A DNA stretch of 64,000 bases from Muribaculaceae bacterium (lineage in GTDB: Bacteria > Bacteroidota > Bacteroidia > Bacteroidales > Muribaculaceae), in the NCBI GenBank assembly GCA_022484565.1, contig JAKVKZ010000002.1, positions 29,615-93,614 on the forward strand. Reading direction: 5' to 3'. The translations under genes were made by a program, and so were the position numbers. The first letter of the stretch is position 1. Every line of letters begins with the position of its first letter. Below are positions 1 to 9,244 of the stretch, in pieces. The notes beneath the pieces are model-generated. The model had not been told where the DNA came from and made no database searches. It saw only the letters and a program-made list of their open reading frames with translations.

Positions 1-650
1 CCGGGAATTTGAGCCATGCGGTCGATAAGTTCAGGAAGCATCATTTTGCCATAAAGGTCAACGCCATAGGAAGACAAGTCCTGAGCAATCACATTGAATT
101 CCTTAACGCCTTTTGCCACAAGCGATTCCACTTCAGCGAGAAGCTGTTCCATCGGTACGGAAGTGTGGCGACCTGTGATTAAAGGAATTGCGCAGAAGGC
201 GCAAAAACGATTGCAACCTTCAGATATTTTAAGATAAGCGAAATGCGACGGGGTGGTGAGAATACGTTCGTAAGGTTTTGTGGGAGGGTTCTGCTTTTTC
301 AAATCCGAAATAAGGTTAGCCCAATCGAATTTGCCATAGAACTTGTCAACTTCAGGAATTTCCATCTTCAGCTCATCGAAATAGCGTTGTGAGAGGCATC
401 CCATTACATAAAGATGACGGATGCGGCCCTGCTTTTTCGCCTGAACATATTGCAGAATAGTATTTACAGATTCCTCTTTGGCATCGCCTATAAATCCACA
501 TGTGTTTATCACAACAATCTCGCCGCACACATTGTCGGAATCGTGAGCCACATCGTAACCTACGTCCTTGAAACGTTTCAGCAGACGTTCGGAGTCCACC
601 AGATTTTTTGAACAACCCAGTGTGATAACATCGATTCTATTTTTCTTCAT
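1..650 (-). CDS. rimO: Ribosomal protein S12 methylthiotransferase RimO (N-terminal part; runs off the window start)
   Basis: Reverse-strand translation begins MKKNRIDVITLGCSKNLVDSERLLKRF and contains a radical-SAM motif CNRFCAFCAIP; start ATG at 650. Confidence 0.93.
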   Translation of the reverse strand, partial: MKKNRIDVITLGCSKNLVDSERLLKRFKDVGYDVAHDSDNVCGEIVVINTCGFIGDAKEESVNTILQYVQAKKQGRIRHLYVMGCLSQRYFDELKMEIPEVDKFYGKFDWANLISDLKKQNPPTKPYERILTTPSHFAYLKISEGCNRFCAFCAIPLITGRHTSVPMEQLLAEVESLVAKGVKEFNVIAQDLSSYGVDLYGKMMLPELIDRMAQIP

Positions 651-674
651 CTTATTGATTGCGAAGCAAACTGA

Positions 675-1631
675 TTATTTGCCGAAGAGGGATTTAACAA
701 ATTCATCCTTGTGGAACACCTGAAGATCCTCCATGCCTTCGCCAAGTCCGATATATTTAACAGGAATCTTGAATTGGTCGCTTATGCCAATCACCACACC
801 GCCTTTGGCAGTGCCGTCGAGTTTTGTGACAGCAAGCTCATTGACATCGGTTGCGGCAACAAACTGCTTGGCCTGCTCAAACGCATTCTGCCCAGTGGAG
901 CCATCAAGAACGAGAAGGACTTCCTCAGGAGCATCGGGTATGACCTTGCGCATCACATTCTTAATCTTGGTGAGTTCGTCCATAAGTCCCTTTTTGTTGT
1001 GAAGACGTCCGGCAGTGTCGATAATGACAACATCGGCATTTTGAGCCTTAGCGGAAGAAACAGCATCGAAAGCCACAGACGCGGGGTCAGACCCCATTTG
1101 CTGCTTAACGACAGGCACTCCTACGCGTTCGCCCCAAATGTCGAGCTGCTCAACAGCAGCAGCCCTGAAAGTGTCGGCTGCACCAAGAATAACCTTGTTG
1201 CCAGCCTTTTTATATTGGTATGCAAGTTTGCCGATAGTAGTGGTCTTACCCACACCATTCACGCCAACCACCAAAATCACATAAGGCTTTTTATCGGCAG
1301 GAACCTGAAAATCATCGCTGCTGTCAGTGCTGTTTTCAGCAAGGAGTTCTGTGATTTCTTCGCAAAGGAGGTCGTTGAGTTCGGAAGCGCTAACGTATTT
1401 GTCGCGAGCCACACGTTCCTGAATGCGGTCGAGAATTTTCAGAGTGGTGTCGACGCCAACATCGGAAGAGATGAAAACCTCTTCAAGATTGTCGAGAACA
1501 TCATCATCAATTTTAGACTTTCCGGCAATGGCACGAGTAAGTTTGGAAAACAGTCCGCCCTTAGTTTTTGACAATCCTTTGTCGAGCGTTTCCTTCTTTT
1601 CCTTTGAGAACAAATTAAAAAAGCTCCCCAT
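675..1631 (-). CDS. ftsY: Signal recognition particle receptor FtsY
   Basis: SRP GTPase motifs GVNGVGKTTTIGKLA, DTFRAAAVEQL, DTAGR, TKLDGTAKGG. Confidence 0.97.
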   Translation of the reverse strand: MGSFFNLFSKEKKETLDKGLSKTKGGLFSKLTRAIAGKSKIDDDVLDNLEEVFISSDVGVDTTLKILDRIQERVARDKYVSASELNDLLCEEITELLAENSTDSSDDFQVPADKKPYVILVVGVNGVGKTTTIGKLAYQYKKAGNKVILGAADTFRAAAVEQLDIWGERVGVPVVKQQMGSDPASVAFDAVSSAKAQNADVVIIDTAGRLHNKKGLMDELTKIKNVMRKVIPDAPEEVLLVLDGSTGQNAFEQAKQFVAATDVNELAVTKLDGTAKGGVVIGISDQFKIPVKYIGLGEGMEDLQVFHKDEFVKSLFGK

Positions 1632-1744
1632 ATCGCAACAAATTAATTAATATGCAAAGTTACTAAAAAAAATCCGTAATAAACCTATGAGAGAAACTCA
1701 AATAAGGTAATGGTAATTAAATACGGCACATTCTATAGCTGCCA

Positions 1745-4189
1745 TCAGAATTCCACTACGGTGATACCTGCGCCTCCAAGCTGCACATGCTCATCGTGGA
1801 ATGACTTTACGCCTCTAATAGTGGAAAGATATTGGCGGATACATTCACGAAGCGCACCAGTGCCAGTGCCATGAAGGATGCGGACACGCTGCGAATTGAA
1901 TTGCAGAGCATCGTCGATGAAATAGGTGACTGCCTGAACAGCCTCGTCCGCCCGCATACCACGGACATCAATATCTTCCTTGAACTGAAGTTGGCGTGAA
2001 CGCAATTCATCGGAAGTTGACGAACTGACGAAAGATGCGGCCTTCTGCACAGCCTTAGGATGACGCAATGTGCGTTTAAGCCTTGAAACGCTGACGCGTG
2101 ACTTGAAATTGCCGAAAGTGACAGTAGCCGTCTTTCCGCTAAGTTCGGTAATCTGACCTACCGAATCGCCATCGTCGAGGGTGACGAAATCGCCTGCGGC
2201 AATCGGTGCTGATGAAAGTTGCGGCTGTGGCTTCTGCGGCTGTTTGCGCTTTCTTGGTGTGGCCAAAGGACGCAATTTGATGCCTTCCTCATCGGCTGAT
2301 GCAAGGCGCTGCTTGAACTCTTCAAGTTCCTGACGTACATCCTTAGTCTTTTCCTTTTCAGCCTGAGCCTTTTTTATCTCGCTGATGGTGCGCTCTATGC
2401 TTGAATTGCTGCTCGCTATAATTTCGGCAGCTTCCGTCTTTGCCGCCTTGATGATTTCTTTGCGCTCGGCTTTCAGCTTTTCGAGCGATTCATTGTACTG
2501 TTCGGCTATCGCATCGAGTTTCTTTTCCTTAGCATGAATGTCGCTGCGCTTGTTTTCCCAATAACGGCGGTCGCGGGCAATGTCGAGGAGATATTTGTCC
2601 ATGTTGATGTAATCGCTGCCCACAATGGATTCAGCTTCGGAAATAACATCCTGCGGCAGACCGATTTTACGTGCTATCTCCACAGCAAAAGAGCTGCCCG
2701 GATAGCCGATAGACAACTGGAACAATGGCCGCATACGCTGACGGTCGTAAAGCATAGCGCCGTTAACTATTCCATCAGTGGCATCGGCAAAATGCTTCAG
2801 ATTCTGATAATGCGTGGTAATCACACCGAAGACCTGCCTGGAATTAAGCCGGCCAAGCACCGACTGAGCTATTGCGCCACCAATCTGAGGCTCGGTGCCG
2901 CCACCGAACTCGTCGATAAGGACAAGCGACTTGGCACTGCCGTGATTAAGGAACATTTTCATGTTGGTGAGGTGAGAACTGTAGGTGCTGAGATCGTCCT
3001 CGATAGACTGCTCGTCGCCGATGTCGATGAAAAGGTCGGAGAAAACGCCTATGTGAGAATTTTCATAAACGGGCGGAATTATGCCGCATTGCGTCATGTA
3101 CTGGATTATTCCGACAGTTTTCAGACACACGGATTTGCCTCCGGCATTAGGGCCAGAAATAAGAAGAATCCTATCGGCAGAGGAGAGAGATATGTTAAGC
3201 GGCACAACCTGTTTGCCCTGCTCGCGCAACGAGAGCAGAAGGCCAGGATGAACAGCGTGATACCAATCAATTTGCGGTTCGCGCTCAATATGCGGCATTT
3301 TAGCATCAATGTCGGTGGCAAACAACGCCTTGGCGCGGACGAAATCAATAAGTCCGAGGATGCGGTAGGAATCGAGAAGATTATCAATGTCGGGACGGAC
3401 AGCGTCGGCAACAGTGACGAGAATCCTGATGATTTCCCTGCGTTCGTCGGATTGAAGTTCACGGATATTATTGTTGGCCTCTACAATTTCGGCAGGCTCG
3501 ATGAAAATAGTCTTGCCTGTGGCAGATTCATCATGTACAATTCCATGAAATTTGCGCTTGTTAGCGGGAGAAACAGGAATGACAAGACGACCGTCGCGCA
3601 TGGAAGGAGCAACATCCTTGTCAAGAATCCCGGACTGGCGTCCAGCACTCATGATTCGGCGGAGAATGCCGTTGATGCTGGCGGTGGTGGAAGCAATTGA
3701 GCGGCGAATGTCGTGAAGTTCAGGTGAGGCATTGTCCTTGATGTGTCCAAATTTGTCGAGGACACGGTCAATCTGGGCAATAATGGCAGGGAAAGCCTGC
3801 ATTGGCGCCACCATAGCCGTGAGAGCCGGAAATTGCGGTTTTGACTCGCCATCGGGGAGAGCAAAGAATTTGACAATATTCCCGATAGTGTCGAGAGAGC
3901 GGCGGAGATTGAAAAGGTCGTCCTCGGTCATGAAAGAACCTGCCGCACGGATTGCAGTGAGCGAAGGAGTAAGGTCGAAGAAATAGTTAAGCGGAAATTC
4001 CACGCTGCTTTGGATGATGGACAGAAATTCATTGGTCTGAGCGAGCAGCTTGGTCACCACATCAAAGTTAGGAGAAAATGTCATCGCCTCACATTGAGCC
4101 ACGCCAAGCGGACTCATGCAATGTGACTGGATGAGGTGCCTGACAGCCGAAAATCCGACTTTGTCTTCGAAATTACTGGGGTAAATCAT
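1745..4189 (-). CDS. mutS2: Endonuclease MutS2 (MutS ATPase plus C-terminal Smr domain)
   Basis: Walker A GPNAGGKSVCLKT, LIDEFGGGTEP, C-terminal Smr-like DVRGMRADEA...HGTGTGALR. Confidence 0.95.
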   Translation of the reverse strand: MIYPSNFEDKVGFSAVRHLIQSHCMSPLGVAQCEAMTFSPNFDVVTKLLAQTNEFLSIIQSSVEFPLNYFFDLTPSLTAIRAAGSFMTEDDLFNLRRSLDTIGNIVKFFALPDGESKPQFPALTAMVAPMQAFPAIIAQIDRVLDKFGHIKDNASPELHDIRRSIASTTASINGILRRIMSAGRQSGILDKDVAPSMRDGRLVIPVSPANKRKFHGIVHDESATGKTIFIEPAEIVEANNNIRELQSDERREIIRILVTVADAVRPDIDNLLDSYRILGLIDFVRAKALFATDIDAKMPHIEREPQIDWYHAVHPGLLLSLREQGKQVVPLNISLSSADRILLISGPNAGGKSVCLKTVGIIQYMTQCGIIPPVYENSHIGVFSDLFIDIGDEQSIEDDLSTYSSHLTNMKMFLNHGSAKSLVLIDEFGGGTEPQIGGAIAQSVLGRLNSRQVFGVITTHYQNLKHFADATDGIVNGAMLYDRQRMRPLFQLSIGYPGSSFAVEIARKIGLPQDVISEAESIVGSDYINMDKYLLDIARDRRYWENKRSDIHAKEKKLDAIAEQYNESLEKLKAERKEIIKAAKTEAAEIIASSNSSIERTISEIKKAQAEKEKTKDVRQELEEFKQRLASADEEGIKLRPLATPRKRKQPQKPQPQLSSAPIAAGDFVTLDDGDSVGQITELSGKTATVTFGNFKSRVSVSRLKRTLRHPKAVQKAASFVSSSTSDELRSRQLQFKEDIDVRGMRADEAVQAVTYFIDDALQFNSQRVRILHGTGTGALRECIRQYLSTIRGVKSFHDEHVQLGGAGITVVEF

Positions 4190-4337
4190 AGCGCAAAGTT
4201 AGCGAGTTTCAGCGTCATAGCCAATATTAAAGAATTATTTTTATGCTGATGAAGAAAAGGCTGATTTCGCAAGCAGGCGGTAACAGAGGAGAAAAAGAAG
4301 TTTTGCCGCAGATATTGCGGAGTAAGCAGAAATGGAG

Positions 4338-4345
4338 TAAATTTG
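4338..4345 (+). promoter_or_regulatory. Putative Bacteroidetes -7 box (TAAATTTG)
   Basis: TAnnTTTG match 18 bp upstream of ATG 4364; TTTG-like ATTG 20 nt further upstream. Confidence 0.5.
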
Positions 4346-4363
4346 CAGTGTAAAACCACAATA

Positions 4364-5092
4364 ATGAGAGAAAGAGATAAAAAAGGAGATTCTTTAGAGG
4401 ACCTGAATGCAGTGAAGCCACTAAAGGCGAATGAAATCGAGCCAAAGACCAAGATAAAGGACATTGTCAGCTCATTTCCTGAAACGGCAACGATTTTTGC
4501 CAATTACGGGGGCATAGGCGACGGTGAACAGTCGGTGGAATCGTTTTGCTTCGCCAGAGGGATCGACGTGCTTTCAGTGTGGAACGATATAACCGCAAAG
4601 GTGAAAATTGAAGCCGCACGGCCAGTGAGCAATCCGCAATTCACAGTTGAACCGAAATCCACAGAGCCAAAATGCTGGTTTTGCGGAACAGGCAAACCTC
4701 AAAAGGCATTCTGTTATGACGTGAATCTTGTGAAGGTGATAGGCAAACAGGAAAGTGCAGACAGAGAAATAACGACAATACAGAAAACGACAGTATTTAT
4801 ACCACGTTGCGAGCAATGCGCGAGGACACATGATGTGCGCCATTCGGTGGCATTGGGTTTGGCGATAGTGATTTGCGTGCTGACACTTGCCGGAAGTATG
4901 CTGGCAGCCGAGGCAATCACCGCATGGAACATATTCATATCGCTTATTTTCAGCTTATTGCTCGCCATAGGAATATATTATGGCGTGAAGTGGGCGATAA
5001 GCAAGATATTCAAGACAAGGAACTACAGCGACGTGCATAATTACCCGGCAATTGTGGAATTGCTGACAAAAGGCTGGTCGCTGGAAGAATAA
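4364..5092 (+). CDS. Hypothetical membrane protein: DUF542/DUF1858-like N-terminal segment, CxxC pairs, two TM helices
   Basis: Start moved to the second Met because the -7 box overlaps the upstream Met; N-terminal IKDIVSSFPETATIFANYGG...SVESFCFARGID; CWFCG and CEQC; two hydrophobic helices. Confidence 0.6.
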   Translation: MRERDKKGDSLEDLNAVKPLKANEIEPKTKIKDIVSSFPETATIFANYGGIGDGEQSVESFCFARGIDVLSVWNDITAKVKIEAARPVSNPQFTVEPKSTEPKCWFCGTGKPQKAFCYDVNLVKVIGKQESADREITTIQKTTVFIPRCEQCARTHDVRHSVALGLAIVICVLTLAGSMLAAEAITAWNIFISLIFSLLLAIGIYYGVKWAISKIFKTRNYSDVHNYPAIVELLTKGWSLEE

Positions 5093-5169
5093 AAATAAGG
5101 CATGTGAATCAGAAATTATCCTGCTTCAACATGTCTAAATTATAAAGTATTCAGAAGCAAATGCCAGCA

Positions 5170-6372
5170 TCAATACAAGAAACCGAATAGCCAAAGAGGA
5201 ATGCGATTGTGATGCCCATATTCGATATTTCCTATTGCAAGATAGCTGTTGGGCAAATCTTTAATCTGATTAAAAGTTTTGTAATCGCCTCCAACCTCAA
5301 ATGTGAAGCTTTCATCAACAAGAAAATCTCCAGTGCCAGTGAAAGATAGCTCATGCTGCTGCTTCAACTGATTGGCAAAGAAAGTTTCACGAACATTGCC
5401 AATTTCGACATTTGATGATAGAGCGTACATCAAATTGGTGTTGTCGAAATAGATTTTTTCTGGTTTTGCCAACTGACTGAATTTTTTCTTGCCTGAATAC
5501 AGTACCGTGAGCAAAGCAGCATCGTTGAGCATGGAAAGCATCTTGATGACCATCTGGCGCGAAGTTTCGAGCAGGGTGCCCATTTTAGTGACATTCAGCT
5601 GAAATGGAACCGACGTGGAAATTATGGAGAGAAAACGTTTCATCTTCGCAATGGTGAGATGCTCGACATAGTTTACACTCGGTAAATCCACATCGAGGAT
5701 AGTGGAGATAATTTGCTGAAGTTCTATTGGGTAAGCCTCAAGAACATCCTTGTAAATAGGGTAATAGCCATGCCGCAAATATTCTTCGAATAAAGGAAGA
5801 ACTTTTATTTTTGAAACGATTTCCTTTTCTATGTCGGAATGTCCATCCAAAATATCCTGCAAAGGATAAGGTTTGAATTTTCCTTTGTCCTGAAATTCAA
5901 TGTACTCTCTGAATGAAAGTCCCGGCATATTATAGAACAGGCAACGGCGTGACAAATCGGCTTGACGCATATTGATGTTGAGCATAGAAGATCCAGAGAA
6001 AACTATATGCAGCAAGGGGTAGCCATCGTAAATGTTCTTGAGTTCCTGCGCCCAATTATCGTAAGGATAACGATGCACCTCGTCGATGAAAATATGCGTA
6101 CCACCATGGGTGTAGTGATATTCAACCAACTCAATAAGCCTGTGCTCGGAGAACCATAAATCATCAAGAGAAACATAAACTGCCTGCCCGGAATTGAAAT
6201 TCCGGATTTTCATTCGCTGCAACATCAGCGTCGTTTTCCCGACACCTCTTGCACCTTTTATGCAAATCATGCGGGAGTCCCAAAGAATTTTTTCATAAAG
6301 GAACCGGATACACGTCATATTCACAGCGGATACCAAGCGAGCTGATTTAATGTAAAGGTCGGATATTTCCAT
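5170..6372 (-). CDS. AAA family ATPase (AAA_14 / DUF4143-type)
   Basis: Walker A KGARGVGKTTLML, Walker B HIFIDEVHRYP, overall length and C-terminal domain typical of the family. Confidence 0.85.
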   Translation of the reverse strand: MEISDLYIKSARLVSAVNMTCIRFLYEKILWDSRMICIKGARGVGKTTLMLQRMKIRNFNSGQAVYVSLDDLWFSEHRLIELVEYHYTHGGTHIFIDEVHRYPYDNWAQELKNIYDGYPLLHIVFSGSSMLNINMRQADLSRRCLFYNMPGLSFREYIEFQDKGKFKPYPLQDILDGHSDIEKEIVSKIKVLPLFEEYLRHGYYPIYKDVLEAYPIELQQIISTILDVDLPSVNYVEHLTIAKMKRFLSIISTSVPFQLNVTKMGTLLETSRQMVIKMLSMLNDAALLTVLYSGKKKFSQLAKPEKIYFDNTNLMYALSSNVEIGNVRETFFANQLKQQHELSFTGTGDFLVDESFTFEVGGDYKTFNQIKDLPNSYLAIGNIEYGHHNRIPLWLFGFLY

Positions 6373-6396
6373 AATTCATGAATTAAATTGATGCTG

Positions 6397-6404
6397 CAAA
6401 TATA
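6397..6404 (-). promoter_or_regulatory. Putative -7 box of the AAA ATPase gene (TATATTTG)
   Basis: Minus-strand TAnnTTTG 25 bp upstream of the start codon at 6372. Confidence 0.45.
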
Positions 6405-6412
6405 CTAAAAAT

Positions 6413-6558
6413 GTTACTTACAAATAACAAAATAGGAGAAAATTGTTATTTACAGATAACAAAATCAGCTGAAAACGTTACTTGGAGATAACGTTTTTGG
6501 GGCATGAAAATAGATGAATTGGGCTGACTATGCTGGAAATCAGTTACTTGTAAATATG
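6413..6558. repeat. Phased imperfect-palindrome repeats GTTAyTTacaraTAAC (three full copies plus one degenerate)
   Basis: Copies at 6413-6428, 6445-6460, 6477-6492 (exact 32-bp period) and degenerate 6543-6558. Confidence 0.85.
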
Positions 6559-6574
6559 ATGGGTGAAGAATGAA

Positions 6575-7318
6575 TTAATCTTTGGAATTGCCAGTGCTTA
6601 CTGGAAAGACGCGCCAAAGAAAAGAAGGAATAAGACGCCAGAAAAGCACCAAGACGGAATAACGCCAATCAATAATCTTGACATGGCGACGATGAATTAT
6701 GGCACGATAGATTGAGTGCGCCACACGTTCGGGACGGAGCAGCATAGGGTAGTGGTTGCCGTCGTCGAGAAGCGGTGTGTCGACAAATCCTGGACGGATG
6801 TCGGTGACATGAATATTCAAGTGCTGCAAATGAACCAATTGGGCGAGGGCAGTGAGATATGTGGCCTGATAACTTTTTGAGGCACTATAGCTGGCCGCGA
6901 CACCAATGCCACGAGTAGCAGCGATTGATGAGATAGCAGCGATGTGACCTGAACCTCTTAATTTGAAATAATTGAGAGCGGCATTAATCATGGCGGTGAA
7001 GCCAGTGACATCAACGGAAATTGTGGACATTTCAACATCGAGGTCAACGTCGGGGTTCTGAAAGCCGACACCAGAGGCGAGGAAAAACACATCCATTCCA
7101 CCGATTTTGGTGATTAGGTCGTAGAGACGATTGTCAGCACCTTCCTCACAGACATCTATCTCTTGCATTTCCACCTGAAGCGGAGCTTCGGACTGAAGTT
7201 CACGCAATTTTTCCTCGTTACGCGAGGCAATGCCAACCCGCCAACCTGCCTTGATGAATTCACGGGCAACACAGCGGCCAATTCCTGAAGAAGCACCGAT
7301 GATGACTATTTTCTTCAT
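6575..7318 (-). CDS. SDR family NAD(P)-dependent oxidoreductase
   Basis: GASSGIG nucleotide-binding motif, YSASKSYQ active-site motif. Confidence 0.92.
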   Translation of the reverse strand: MKKIVIIGASSGIGRCVAREFIKAGWRVGIASRNEEKLRELQSEAPLQVEMQEIDVCEEGADNRLYDLITKIGGMDVFFLASGVGFQNPDVDLDVEMSTISVDVTGFTAMINAALNYFKLRGSGHIAAISSIAATRGIGVAASYSASKSYQATYLTALAQLVHLQHLNIHVTDIRPGFVDTPLLDDGNHYPMLLRPERVAHSIYRAIIHRRHVKIIDWRYSVLVLFWRLIPSFLWRVFPVSTGNSKD

Positions 7319-7331
7319 AGATTAAGACGGA

Positions 7332-8222
7332 TTATTTTGCAGTCTTTTCAGGTGGCGGAAGTGGAGGATTGCTGCCATCGGAGTTGTCGGGCGGAGGGAA
7401 TTTGGGCCAATGGCTCTTTGAAAGCGGAAGCGTGTAGAAAATAGAGAAAGTGCCATAGACACGCGAACCACGAGCGCCATATCCCGGAATGTACCAAGGA
7501 GACGAATTGTAATTGTCCTTGCACTTGAACATCATTCGATAGCGCACAGACCAACCCATGGAAACATTTCCGATGATTTTTGCGCGGACCGCAAACAACA
7601 ATTCGCCCCACAAAGCGTGGGAATGCTGATTAGTGATGTCGAAAGTGCCAGTCTCATTCCAATAGCCTGCCGTAGGCGTGATATTGGTGATGTCGTAGGT
7701 GAACTTGGAATAGCCAAGCCGGAATCCGAACATTGCCTTGTAATCGGGAATCTTTGAGTAGAGGAAATTATAGTTGGCACCAATTTTGGCATAAGGAGTG
7801 AGAGAAGTCTTGTAAGTGAAGTTCATGTCCTCCGGGGAACTGTTGGCACGGCCCATACCAATTTCGACAGTAGGGAACAAACGGTTCCAAAGGCTGATTT
7901 CAGCAGAGAAATCCACACCTCCATAAGATTGCTTGAAAGCCTGCAAAATAGGGTCGAAAACGTTAACTCCAATAGTGATACCGCTCATCAAAGGATAGAT
8001 GACGCGTTTGGCACGCTGCAAAGAGTCGGCACGCAAAGCGGAATCAGAGGGGACGGTGTCGCCAGTGACGAAAGAGTGGAAAAAACCGCCCTTTTTCTTT
8101 TCAGGAGGCAGAATCTTGTTAGTGGTTGGAGTGACAGGCGAAATGTGCCTTTCCTGCGCAAAAGCCGCAGAAGAAGAAAGAATCAGAACAGACAATATGG
8201 AGAAAAACAGACTTCGCATCAT
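7332..8222 (-). CDS. DUF6048-like outer-membrane beta-barrel protein
   Basis: Signal peptide; aromatic-rich barrel segments (VEIGMGRAN, FGFRLGYSKFTYDI, MGWSVRYR). Confidence 0.7.
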   Translation of the reverse strand: MMRSLFFSILSVLILSSSAAFAQERHISPVTPTTNKILPPEKKKGGFFHSFVTGDTVPSDSALRADSLQRAKRVIYPLMSGITIGVNVFDPILQAFKQSYGGVDFSAEISLWNRLFPTVEIGMGRANSSPEDMNFTYKTSLTPYAKIGANYNFLYSKIPDYKAMFGFRLGYSKFTYDITNITPTAGYWNETGTFDITNQHSHALWGELLFAVRAKIIGNVSMGWSVRYRMMFKCKDNYNSSPWYIPGYGARGSRVYGTFSIFYTLPLSKSHWPKFPPPDNSDGSNPPLPPPEKTAK

Positions 8223-8713
8223 TCCTTCATAAATATTTTGATAGACTCAACATCAACATTGGTGAACTTGGTGGCAGTGAAAACCACAGAATCCACACGA
8301 TGGGTGGTGCATGAAAAATCTTTCAGATCGAAATTATACATTGCTCCACATTCTGCGGAAACAAAATAAGGATAAGGCGTGTAATTGACAGTGAGAGTGT
8401 CGTTAACGCCATTAAACGAAGATTTGTTGTATTGCAGAACGAATTTAGAAGTCGTGGCTGAAGAGCGGAGCGGCAGATAAACCTTAGATACACTGCTCTC
8501 ATTGTCGAGAATGAGAGAGTCGCCAGGCGCACCGATGCCGAAAACAGTGAGCGAATCAAGCGATTGCGATGATTTTGCGGAACTTGAATAAAAGCCAGCC
8601 AAAGGCACACTGCTTTTGTTGTCGAGACAGTCGCCAGTGTTGCAGGCCTGCACAGCAACAATAAGGATAGCTGCGGCAGCAAAAAAAGCAATATAATTCA
8701 GAATTTTCCCCAT
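8219..8713 (-). CDS. DUF6452-like lipoprotein
   Basis: Lipobox-like VQACNTGDCLDNKSSVPLAGFY; overlaps the DUF6048-like gene by 4 nt. Confidence 0.65.
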   Translation of the reverse strand: MGKILNYIAFFAAAAILIVAVQACNTGDCLDNKSSVPLAGFYSSSAKSSQSLDSLTVFGIGAPGDSLILDNESSVSKVYLPLRSSATTSKFVLQYNKSSFNGVNDTLTVNYTPYPYFVSAECGAMYNFDLKDFSCTTHRVDSVVFTATKFTNVDVESIKIFMKE

Positions 8714-9231
8714 TTCACAATATCTTCAATCTGTTTGCGCGTTTTCTCAGGTTCTGAATCGGCAGGATAGCCGATTGGAATGACAACGATTGGTTCCCAA
8801 CCTTCGGGAATGTCAAGACCCTTAATCAAAATTGATTTCTGGAAGTTGCATACCCAGCAAGTGGCAAGCTTCAATGATGTGGCTGCGAGGCAAATGTGCT
8901 CGACAGCTATAGCGACATCAATATCAGTAGCGTCCTTGTCATCATAGTCGCGGTGCCAAGCCTCATTGTGGTTGCCGACGGCGATAATGAAAGTAGAAGC
9001 AGTGCATATCCAAGAGCGGTTGTAACACCCATAAACCACTTTGCAAAGTTCAGGAGAATCGATAACCAAAAACTTATAAGGTTGGCGATTGCAGGCCGAA
9101 GGGGCGACGCGGGCAGTTTCGAGAACTGCATTAATCACATCGCGGCTGACGGGAGCATCGCTGAAATTGCGGCATGAATAGCGGCGGTTGACAAGCTCAA
9201 AGAAATCAGGATAATCTATGTTTTGATTCAT
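8698..9231 (-). CDS. Nitroreductase family protein
   Basis: RRYSCRNFSDAPVSRDVINAVLETARVAPSACNRQPYKFLVI. Confidence 0.93.
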   Translation of the reverse strand: MNQNIDYPDFFELVNRRYSCRNFSDAPVSRDVINAVLETARVAPSACNRQPYKFLVIDSPELCKVVYGCYNRSWICTASTFIIAVGNHNEAWHRDYDDKDATDIDVAIAVEHICLAATSLKLATCWVCNFQKSILIKGLDIPEGWEPIVVIPIGYPADSEPEKTRKQIEDIVKWGKF

Positions 9232-9244
9232 AAAGCCAAAAAAA

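Noticed and set aside
711-1571. 286-aa plus-strand ORF
   Set aside because: Antisense to ftsY; no recognisable protein features
2534-3700. 388-aa plus-strand ORF
   Set aside because: Entirely antisense to mutS2, which has full conserved motifs; composition is a shadow of the real coding strand
6413-6558. Possible CRISPR array
   Set aside because: The 16-bp palindromic repeats with 16-bp partly conserved spacers are too short and spacers are not unique; no cas genes in window
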